This document shows, one piece after another, positions 17,372 to 24,435 of a stretch of DNA of 64,000 nt. The position numbers and the translations under genes were made by a program. The DNA is from Tautonia sp040717455 (GTDB taxonomy: Bacteria > Planctomycetota > Planctomycetia > Isosphaerales > Isosphaeraceae): positions 41,686 to 105,685 of the forward strand of contig NZ_JBFEFH010000026.1 of assembly GCF_040717455.1 (NCBI RefSeq). Direction: 5' to 3'. Numbering within the stretch: position 1 is the first letter of the stretch; each line of letters begins with the position of its first letter. The notes beneath the pieces are model-generated. The model saw only the letters and a list, made by a program, of their open reading frames with translations. It was not told the origin of the DNA and made no database searches.

Positions 17372-17893
17372 TTACCAGCGTTCCGCCCAGTAAACGACCT
17401 CGTCCGTCTCCTCGCTGATCGCCAGGCCCGCACTCGAACCGTGGTTCCACGCGTGACCGGGCGAGCCTCGATCTTCGGCCTCCAGGACATACAAGGTGAA
17501 CGACGACGGAAACCCGCCCGACTCCCCGGGTCCGGTCCGGAAAACGGTCGTCGGCAGGCCATCCGGTTCATCCCGGTGGCGACTCGTCCCCCCCCCACCC
17601 TCGAACCTCCCGATCGCCCGACGGGCACACTGCTCCTCGATCGCAGCCACCTCCCGAGCCGGCAGCGTCAGTCGCAGTTGCAGCCAGCCGCCCCCCTGCA
17701 GGAAGCCCGGGAACGACGAGACATCAGCCGAGATCGCCGAACCGGGCACCTCCTCGGGAAAGTGTCCCGCAAGGCTCGACCACCCGTCCCTCAGCGCCCC
17801 GTACCGCGAAAGGTCGGTCACCACCTCCGGCGGCTCGAAACGACACCCGATGGAGACACAAAGCCCCAACAGCACGATCCCCTTCATTCGCAT
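17372..17893 (-). CDS. Putative lipoprotein, hypothetical
   Basis: From the ATG at 17893 this gives 173 residues with a short hydrophobic leader and a Cys (MRMKGIVLLGLCVSIGC), a weak lipobox because Ser occupies the -3 position. An upstream ATG at 17950 overlaps the stop of the acetyltransferase gene by 4 bases but would bury the leader. The mature part is soluble, with a Gly run (EGGGGTS) encoded by nine consecutive Gs on the coding strand. No known family. Confidence 0.55.
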   Translation of the reverse strand: MRMKGIVLLGLCVSIGCRFEPPEVVTDLSRYGALRDGWSSLAGHFPEEVPGSAISADVSSFPGFLQGGGWLQLRLTLPAREVAAIEEQCARRAIGRFEGGGGTSRHRDEPDGLPTTVFRTGPGESGGFPSSFTLYVLEAEDRGSPGHAWNHGSSAGLAISEETDEVVYWAERW

Positions 17894-17946
17894 GGCCCGT
17901 CCCCGGAGATCCCGGGGCCCCTCCCGCCACCAGGAAGCACCGTCGA

Positions 17947-18432
17947 TCACCCTCCACCCGACCCCGTCCCCCCGGGCATCCCCTCGCGTCGTGGAGTAAT
18001 ATCGAAGTGCAGCACGTCCTCCCGCCTACCCAGCTTCGAGTACAGCGCGATCGCCGGCTCATCCCCCCGATCCGCCTGCACGAAGACCACCCACGCCCCC
18101 CGCTCGACCGCGATGCCCCTCAGGCGGTCGATCAAGCCCGTCGCGATCCCCCTCCGCCGGTACGGCTCGTCCACCGCGAGGTCATACAGATAGATCTCGC
18201 TCCGCTCCCGCTCGAACTTCCGCAGCTCATACGCCGCCAGGCCCCCCACCACCACCCCCTCCAGCACGGCGGCAATCGCGATGAACTCCCGACTCCCCAG
18301 CAACCCCCTCAAATACCCCTCACTCGGCCTCGCCCCGTCATAACCCTCCGGATCGCCGAACGCCCTCCCGAACACCGAGAGCATCGCCCCCATCTCCCCC
18401 ACATCCTCCGGCCCCAGCACCCGATACGTCAC
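17947..18432 (-). CDS. GNAT acetyltransferase, AAC(3)-I-like
   Basis: A 161-residue protein. Compared from memory with aminoglycoside 3-N-acetyltransferase AAC(3)-Ia, it aligns almost end to end: VFGRAFGD, FIAIAA, AAYELRKFERERSEIYLYDLAV, the acetyl-CoA loop YRRRGIATGLIDRL, VFVQADRGDEPAIALYSKLG and REDVLHFDI. The family transfers acetyl from CoA to the 3-amino group of aminoglycosides. This copy is in ordinary GC-rich chromosomal sequence with no integron features, so it may be an intrinsic enzyme with a different native substrate. Confidence 0.82.
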   Translation of the reverse strand: MTYRVLGPEDVGEMGAMLSVFGRAFGDPEGYDGARPSEGYLRGLLGSREFIAIAAVLEGVVVGGLAAYELRKFERERSEIYLYDLAVDEPYRRRGIATGLIDRLRGIAVERGAWVVFVQADRGDEPAIALYSKLGRREDVLHFDITPRREGMPGGTGSGGG

Positions 18433-18614
18433 GCCGAGCCTCCCTGGATTTGCAACGATATCGCCTGACGACCCAACTCCGCAGACCTCCCGCCGAGGAA
18501 CCTTGACTCGCGGTGCCTGCCAGGATGATTAAGGCCGCGAACACATAATATTATTGATTAGTGCGCAACCAGACCACCCGTCACGCCGCCCGACCATGAT
18601 CCCTACTCAACGAC

Positions 18615-19073
18615 TTATTTGCGATCTTTCAACTCGGAAAGAAGACGACAGAGACTTTCGAAGCTTTGAGACCTCAAAATGCTCATAATGTGATGATTAT
18701 TATAAATTGTTCGAAGATCGTATTCGAAGAGGGCGACGATTTCCTTGTTGGATAGCTGCTTGAGTTCTTTGAGACTAGCAAGCATCTCAAAGAAATTTAG
18801 ATAACGATACAATTCATCTGTCATCTCAGATGGCTGTTCCGACTGAATATCTCTTATCAATTCGGAGTAAGCTGGGTCAGGCTGATAGTCCAGCACAACC
18901 CGGACTTTGTTGTACCGGTTGTTCTCGAAGAACTGCTCGTGCAATGAGGAGAGCCATTCTGCTCGCCGCGTTCGATTCGCGTTCCTGTATGTGCACAGCG
19001 CAAAAATGCCGGCGACAATAATCGCTGGGGCTCCTAAGGCCGTAGCCATGTTCGCCGCTAATTCCCAACACAT
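18615..19073 (-). CDS. Small membrane-anchored protein of foreign base composition
   Basis: A 152-residue protein starting with ATG at 19073, preceded by GGAGAGG. One N-terminal transmembrane helix (MATALGAPAIIVAGIFALCTY) is followed by a basic stop-transfer segment and a helical cytosolic domain (RRAEWLSSLHEQFFENNRYNKVRVVLDY...LYRYLNFFEMLASLKELKQLSNKEIVALFEYDL). The layout resembles small DUF4760-like membrane proteins (tentative). The sequence is strikingly AT-rich relative to both sides, suggesting recent acquisition. Confidence 0.6.
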   Translation of the reverse strand: MCWELAANMATALGAPAIIVAGIFALCTYRNANRTRRAEWLSSLHEQFFENNRYNKVRVVLDYQPDPAYSELIRDIQSEQPSEMTDELYRYLNFFEMLASLKELKQLSNKEIVALFEYDLRTIYNNHHIMSILRSQSFESLCRLLSELKDRK

Positions 19074-19104
19074 TGGCTACGCTTACCTCTCCTTCGCCGA
19101 CTCA

Positions 19105-19290
19105 TCACAAATCGGCAAACAATGCCTTGTGTTCTCTCTCAAACGCAAACAAAACATCGTGGGAATAACACGACGGATCATTCGTCGTGTCCCAGGCAAT
19201 CGAGGGCATTATTTCGTGCTCCTTGCGGTGATGCAAGCACAAAACAGAGTACGTCAAACGACGAGGAGATAGACTGCCCTTAGCATCCAT
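19105..19290 (-). CDS. Short AT-rich ORF or gene remnant (61 aa)
   Basis: The C-terminal text (YSVLCLHHRKEHEIMPSIAWDTTNDPSCYSHDVLFAFEREHKALFADL) has normal protein composition and lies 31 bp upstream of the 152-residue membrane protein in the same direction and same AT-rich patch. The LCLHHRKEHE segment vaguely recalls the central HNH nuclease text, but the domain is incomplete. It could be the tail of a degraded gene; the frame is open further upstream into non-protein-like GC-rich DNA. The rest of 19074-19459 shows nothing else. Confidence 0.3.
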   Translation of the reverse strand: MDAKGSLSPRRLTYSVLCLHHRKEHEIMPSIAWDTTNDPSCYSHDVLFAFEREHKALFADL

Positions 19291-19459
19291 TTTCCCCAAT
19301 GCGATGACTAAGCCTCCCGTTTTTCCCGATGGTATCGGTATCGGGTCTTCCTCCTCCGGGGCCGTGTTGCGCCCAGCGGCACGCCCCCAGAGCAGCCGAG
19401 GGCCCGGGGGCTCGGATCCCCGATCGATCGCATCGCACCACCCCACGAGAGAGGCCGCC

Positions 19460-20761
19460 ATGAGTCACGCACCGATCCCCGGCGAACATCCCCGTCCCGA
19501 TCCCGCCCCGCAATCCGGCCCCCGGACCGAGGCCGGCCGGCGTCGCAGCCGGCTCAATGCGAAGAAGCACGGACTGACCGCCGCCCTGCCCGACGGCGCC
19601 GCCGAGGCCGCACTCATGCAAGGCTTCGCCGACCGCTGGGCCGCCCAGCTCGGGTCCGACACCGAGGCCGAAGAGGCCATCATCCGCGCCTCGGCCGTCG
19701 CCTATGCCCGGTTCGAACGCTGCCGCAAGGTCGAGGACGCCACCCTGCTCGACGCCGGCCGCCGCGCCATCGCCGCCTGGGAGAAACGACGGCAGCGGGC
19801 CGCCCGCAAGGTCGCTCAGGGGCTGGCCGCCGACCCCAGCAACACCCTGGCCGACCTGGAAGCCGATTCCTTCGGCTGCGAGTGGCTCATCCGCCAGTGG
19901 CTCAAACTCGACGCCCTCCTCGAACAGGGGATCCCCTGGGAGCACGACCAGTTCCCCCGCGCCATGCACCTGTTCGGCCTCGCCCCCCGATCTCCCGGCC
20001 CCGACGCCTCCCCCCTCATCCAGCGTCTCTGGTACCTCGCCCGCCTCTGCTCCGGCTACCCCGTCCCCCAATCTCCCCAGTTCCCCCAGAATATCGTCTC
20101 CGGCCGGATCGCGCTGCGGTCGATCATCGCCGAGGAGCTCGACCGCCTCGAAGCCCTCCGCGACCGGCTCTGGCACGACCACGACCGGGCCGAAGCCCTC
20201 TCCGTCGCCCAGGGCGCCCAGATTGACACGAGCAAGGAGGGCCAGCTCCGCCAGCGTTACCGCCGCGAGGCGTACTCGGAGATGATCCGCGGCATCAACC
20301 AGGTCATGCGGCTCCGGGTCGAGCGGAGCAAGGACCAGGACCGCCAGTGGCACCAGGCCCACCCCGAATCCGGCCGCCGCCGCGTACCCCCCACCGGGCC
20401 GACCGGCGCCGGCTTCCCCAACGTCGACGTCGCCCCGCACTCCCCCGCGTCCCCTCCCGCTGTGAATCCTGATTTCAAACCTGAGCCCGAGCCCGAGCCC
20501 GAGCCGTCCCGCTCCCCCCATCCTCCCGCCGCGCCCGACGCCCCGGCCGCTTCCCGAAACGAACCGCAAGCTCCGGCCCCGACTCACAACCCCGATCGCC
20601 CGAACCCCATGCCATTCCACGAGATCCGCCCCGAGTCTCCTCAAGCTGACTCCGCCGACGATTGGCGCACCGAGCCGCGCCCGACTCCCCCCGCAGCCGC
20701 CCCCATCGCCCCGAACCCGACCTCCAACGCCCCCTCTCCTCGCCCCGACCGCCGCCGATGA
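19460..20761 (+). CDS. Hypothetical planctomycete protein with RRRSRLNAKKHGLT motif and Pro-rich tail
   Basis: The ATG at 19460 has GAGAGAGG just upstream; 433 residues. The N-terminus contains AGRRRSRLNAKKHGLTA, a basic motif I associate with a multi-copy family of Planctomycetes hypothetical proteins, followed by a helical domain (~40-290, rich in Arg/Glu/Leu). The C-terminal ~130 residues are disordered Pro/Ala/Arg-rich sequence with a PEPEPEPEPEP run. No catalytic motif. The basic head suggests nucleic acid binding (inference). Confidence 0.65.
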   Translation: MSHAPIPGEHPRPDPAPQSGPRTEAGRRRSRLNAKKHGLTAALPDGAAEAALMQGFADRWAAQLGSDTEAEEAIIRASAVAYARFERCRKVEDATLLDAGRRAIAAWEKRRQRAARKVAQGLAADPSNTLADLEADSFGCEWLIRQWLKLDALLEQGIPWEHDQFPRAMHLFGLAPRSPGPDASPLIQRLWYLARLCSGYPVPQSPQFPQNIVSGRIALRSIIAEELDRLEALRDRLWHDHDRAEALSVAQGAQIDTSKEGQLRQRYRREAYSEMIRGINQVMRLRVERSKDQDRQWHQAHPESGRRRVPPTGPTGAGFPNVDVAPHSPASPPAVNPDFKPEPEPEPEPSRSPHPPAAPDAPAASRNEPQAPAPTHNPDRPNPMPFHEIRPESPQADSADDWRTEPRPTPPAAAPIAPNPTSNAPSPRPDRRR

Positions 20762-20881
20762 CCCGCTCCCATCCCGCGATCTCCCCCATCCCCCTCCCGA
20801 TCGCCCCGGGACCCGGAGACCGTCCGCCCATGCCGATGCCGACCCTCGGCCCTGTCGAATGCTGTTTTCCCATAGGACCGA
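20762..20881. other. Gene-free spacer before palindromic repeat copy 2
   Basis: Pyrimidine-rich, mainly C-rich DNA following the hypothetical gene; I see no gene, promoter or hairpin. Confidence 0.4.
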
Positions 20882-21036
20882 TTCCCGTCAAACCTGGTGG
20901 GATCCGGGTGCCCTGGGTTCCGCGCCGCGGACCCCGGGCCGGGGGGCGGCAGGCCCATTGTGACTCCGCCCGGGGTCCGCGGCGCGGAACCCGGGGCACC
21001 CGCCGAAACACCGCGGACCCACCGATTCAGACGGGA
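20882..21036. repeat. Palindromic dispersed repeat, copy 2 (~155 bp)
   Basis: Core arms 20906-20939 and 20968-21001 pair at 33 of 34 positions around a 28-base loop. Arms and flanks match copy 1 (11115-11268) closely, including the outer TTCCCGTCAAACCT and CCGATTCAGACGGGA ends. It sits in the gap before ubiD. 21037-21219 shows no further structure apart from the ubiD leader. Confidence 0.85.
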
Positions 21037-21219
21037 ACCTGGAGTACGCGACCCGACAAACCCTCCAGAACCGCCACCCCCCGGCCCCCCCAATCAGCCC
21101 CCCCGAAACCACCCGAGCATGGCCAAATCGCCCGAGATCACTAAGCTATCCCCAGGGAACGTCGCCCGCCCGGCTTCGCCATCCCTGGCCCCCGATGGAA
21201 ACGAGCTTGAGACGCTGGC

Positions 21220-23070
21220 ATGGGTTACCGATCGCTCGCCGACTGCATCGCCGACCTGAGGTCCAAGGGGGATCTGATCGAGATCGCCGCCGAGGTCGAC
21301 CCTCGCCTGGAGGTCGCCGCCATCCAGCGCCGGGTGTACGAGGCCCAGGGCCCGGCCCTCCTGTTCAAACGGGTGAAAGGCTGTGCCTTCCCCGTCGTCG
21401 GCAACCTGTTCGGCACGATGGAGCGCACCCGCTGGATCTTCCGCGACACCCTGGAGGCCGTCCGCCACCTCGTCGAGTTAAAAGTCAGCCCCCCGAACGG
21501 CTTCAAGCGCCCCTGGCGCTATCTCGACGTGCCGAAGACCGGGCTCAACCTGCTCCCCCGCCGGGTCCGATCGGGACCGATCCTCAGCCACCGCACCACC
21601 GTCTCCAGCCTCCCCCAGCTCGTGAGCTGGCCGAAGGATGGCGGCGCGTTCGTCACCCTGCCGCAGGTCTACACCGAGCACCCCGACACCCCCGGCCTGG
21701 CGAAGTCGAACCTCGGCATGTACCGCGTCCAGCTCTCCGGCAACGAGTACGAGAAGGACCGCGAGATCGGCCTGCACTACCAGATCCACCGCGGCATCGG
21801 CGTCCACCACGCGGCGGCCATCAAAAACGGCGAGCCGCTCCGCGTCAACGTCTTCGTCGGCGGCCCCCCCGCCATGACCGTCGCCGCCGTCATGCCCCTG
21901 CCCGAGGGCCTGCCCGAGCTGAGCTTCGCCGGCGCCCTCGGCGGCCGGGCCGTCCGGATGGTCCAGGCCCCCGACTGGCCCTTGCCCATGCCCGCCGAGG
22001 CCGACTTCGTCCTCTGCGGCACCATCGACCCGCACGAGACGAAGCCCGAAGGGCCCTTCGGCGACCACCTCGGCTATTACGCCCTCGTGCACGACTTCCC
22101 CGTCATGAAGGTCGATCGCGTCTACCACCGCCCCGGGGCCATCTGGCCGTTCACCTCCGTCGGCCGTCCGCCGCAGGAAGACACCTCCTTCGGCCAGTTG
22201 ATCCACGAACTCACCGGCCCGCTCGTCCCCACCGTCTTGCCCGGCGTCAAGGCCGTGCACGCGGTCGATGCCGCCGGGGTCCACCCCCTCCTGCTCGCCA
22301 TCGGCAGCGAGCGCTACGTCCCCTATGCCCAGGAGCGTCGGCCGCAGGAGATCCTCACCCAGGCCAATGCGATCCTCGGCCAGGGGCAGATGTCGCTGGC
22401 GAAGTACCTGCTCATCGTCGCCGAGCAGGACGACCCGGCGCTCGACCTGCACGACATCCCCCGCTTCCTCCGCCACCTCCTGGAGCGGGTCGACTGGGAG
22501 ACCGACCTCCACTTCCAGACGAAGACGACGATGGACACCCTCGACTACTCCGGCCACGGCCTCAACCAGGGCTCGAAGGTCGTCATCGCCGCCGCCGGCC
22601 GCAAGCGCCGCGACCTGCCCACCGAGATCCCGACCGATCTGGATCTGAACCTCCCCGACGGCTTCTCCAACCCCCGCGTCTGCCTGCCCGGTGTGCTGGC
22701 CGTGCAAGGCCCCCCGTATGCCCCCGACCACCGCGGCGAGGACCAGAGCCAGGCCGCCTTCTGCTGGTCGTTCCAGCCGGGCGACCCCCTCAACGCCTTC
22801 CCGCTCGTCGTCCTGGTCGATGACAGCGACTTCGCCGCGCACTCGCTCAAGAACTTCCTCTGGGTCACCTTCACCCGCTCGAACCCCGCGGCCGACATCC
22901 ACGGCATCGGCTCCTCCACCTTCCAGAAGCACTGGGGCTGCCGCGGCTCGCTCGTCATCGACGCCCGGATCAAGCCCCACCACGCCCCGCCCCTGGAGGA
23001 CGACCCCGACGCCGAGCGCCTGGTCGACTCCCTCGGCGCCCCCGGGGGCCCCCTGCATGGCATCTTCTGA
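21220..23070 (+). CDS. UbiD-family decarboxylase (menaquinone pathway)
   Basis: A 616-residue protein. UbiD signatures: NLFGTMERTRWIF, a prFMN/Mn site region (YRVQLSGNEYEKDREIGLHYQIHRGIGVHHAAA), EGPFGDHLGYYALVHDFPVMKV (the E-x-P-F-G-D/E-H active-site stretch) and a long C-terminal domain. The length fits the MqnL-type menaquinone subgroup rather than the shorter (~490) ubiquinone enzyme. It removes the carboxylate from prenylated dihydroxynaphthoate using prenyl-FMN supplied by UbiX. Starts at ATG 21220. Confidence 0.9.
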   Translation: MGYRSLADCIADLRSKGDLIEIAAEVDPRLEVAAIQRRVYEAQGPALLFKRVKGCAFPVVGNLFGTMERTRWIFRDTLEAVRHLVELKVSPPNGFKRPWRYLDVPKTGLNLLPRRVRSGPILSHRTTVSSLPQLVSWPKDGGAFVTLPQVYTEHPDTPGLAKSNLGMYRVQLSGNEYEKDREIGLHYQIHRGIGVHHAAAIKNGEPLRVNVFVGGPPAMTVAAVMPLPEGLPELSFAGALGGRAVRMVQAPDWPLPMPAEADFVLCGTIDPHETKPEGPFGDHLGYYALVHDFPVMKVDRVYHRPGAIWPFTSVGRPPQEDTSFGQLIHELTGPLVPTVLPGVKAVHAVDAAGVHPLLLAIGSERYVPYAQERRPQEILTQANAILGQGQMSLAKYLLIVAEQDDPALDLHDIPRFLRHLLERVDWETDLHFQTKTTMDTLDYSGHGLNQGSKVVIAAAGRKRRDLPTEIPTDLDLNLPDGFSNPRVCLPGVLAVQGPPYAPDHRGEDQSQAAFCWSFQPGDPLNAFPLVVLVDDSDFAAHSLKNFLWVTFTRSNPAADIHGIGSSTFQKHWGCRGSLVIDARIKPHHAPPLEDDPDAERLVDSLGAPGGPLHGIF

Positions 23071-23109
23071 TCGGTTCACCAGCAGGGCAGGGCGGGGCAG
23101 CACGTCGGA

Positions 23110-24390
23110 TCACGACGGGCCGATCCCGCCCCCTCCCAGCAGGCCGGTCAGCCGGCCGACCAGGTCGGAAATGCCGATCCCGGCGAACGTCACCAGCGTG
23201 AGGATCAAGAGCAGGTTCGACCCCCAACGGTTCCGGAAGCCCCGGCCCACCCAGTCCTCCCGGTTGTTCAGGATCAACAGCGTCACCGCCAGCAACGGCA
23301 TGAACAACGCCCCCAGCACCGCATGGGCCAGTTGCACATGCCTGACGGAAAGATTAATCAACACCAGTGGAACTAATGCAATGGCGATCAAATACCCTCG
23401 ATAGGCCCGCGTCCGGTCGAGGTCCACGTCGACGATGGCGTCGGCGTCCCCCTTGCTGAGCTGCCGGAAGTCGGCGAACAGGTAAGGGGCACTCTGCCAG
23501 ACCCCCAGCAGGCTCGAGAAGACCGCCCCCCAGAACCCGACCAGGAAGACCCAACGCGCCACCGGCCCGGCCGCCTCCCGGAGCTGATCGGCCAGCAGCA
23601 ACGCCACCTCGGCCCCCTGGCGATCGACCGCGATCCGGGAGCTGATCACCAGCATCGCGATCCCGAACAGCCCCGTCGCCGCGTAGGCAATCCCCAGGTC
23701 GATCCGGCAGAGCCTCGCCCCCTCCAGGCCCGATCGGTTCGACTCCCGGATCCAGTACCCGTACGAGAGCAAGGTCACCGTCCCGCCCACCCCGCCCAGC
23801 AGGCCGACCGCGTAGGGCAGATCCCCCGATCGGATCGTCGGCCGCGTCAGGCCCCGACCGATCGCCTCGAAGTCCGGACCCAGGAGCGCCGCCGCCAGGA
23901 TCACGCACACGAACATCGACGCGACCAGCACCGCCATGATCCGCTCGAACGTCCTGAACCCCCCGAACCAGACCAGGACCAGGCCGCCCAAGGCATGCAC
24001 CACCGTCCAGATCGCCTGCGAGGTGCCCCGGTCACCCAGCGGAAACAGGCCGTCCCCCGCCACGCCGCACGCCTTGCCCAGCGACCCTCCGGTGATGAGC
24101 GACCAGAGCAGCAAGTACGCCAGAAACACCCAGCGAATCCAGCCCCCCAGCCGCGAGGTCCAGCCTTCGAGCAGGGTCGTCCCCGTGGCCATCTGCCACC
24201 GGGCCAGCCCCTCGGTCAACGCCCACTTGAAGACGCAGCCGATCACCACCGCCCACACCAACGCCATGCCCGCCTTCGAGCCGGCGTAGCTCGCCGTCAA
24301 CAGGTCGCCCGCCCCCACCCCGGTGGCCGCGACCAGGAGGCCGGGGCCGATCAGGACCAGCAGCGACGGACGACCCGATGACTTCATCAT
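23110..24390 (-). CDS. Nramp-family divalent metal ion transporter
   Basis: A 426-residue protein with 11 predicted helices. Helix 1 reads LLVLIGPGLLVAATGVGAGDLLTASYAGSKAG, which keeps the G-x-G-A-G-D pattern of Nramp proteins, but the DPGN metal motif is replaced by GAGD. The helix 6 region (LLGGVGGTVTLLSYGYWIRE) lacks the classic MPH motif. This is the divergent Nramp-like group common in Planctomycetes, so the substrate is uncertain. Downstream neighbour (minus strand) of the CehA-like gene but separated from it by 45 bp, so possibly co-transcribed. Confidence 0.82.
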   Translation of the reverse strand: MMKSSGRPSLLVLIGPGLLVAATGVGAGDLLTASYAGSKAGMALVWAVVIGCVFKWALTEGLARWQMATGTTLLEGWTSRLGGWIRWVFLAYLLLWSLITGGSLGKACGVAGDGLFPLGDRGTSQAIWTVVHALGGLVLVWFGGFRTFERIMAVLVASMFVCVILAAALLGPDFEAIGRGLTRPTIRSGDLPYAVGLLGGVGGTVTLLSYGYWIRESNRSGLEGARLCRIDLGIAYAATGLFGIAMLVISSRIAVDRQGAEVALLLADQLREAAGPVARWVFLVGFWGAVFSSLLGVWQSAPYLFADFRQLSKGDADAIVDVDLDRTRAYRGYLIAIALVPLVLINLSVRHVQLAHAVLGALFMPLLAVTLLILNNREDWVGRGFRNRWGSNLLLILTLVTFAGIGISDLVGRLTGLLGGGGIGPS

Positions 24391-24435
24391 CGCTCCTTCA
24401 TCACCTTGCTCTTTGACAACTCGGACTCAGCACAA

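Noticed and set aside
17588..17596. A nine-base homopolymer in the putative lipoprotein as phase-variable
   Set aside because: Runs of this length arise from Gly codons in GC-rich genes, and the protein has no surface-glycan context; weaker case than the 11-G tract.
20482..20508. Tandem GAGCCC-type repeat as a CRISPR or VNTR
   Set aside because: It is a short Pro-Glu codon run inside a disordered protein tail with no spacers.
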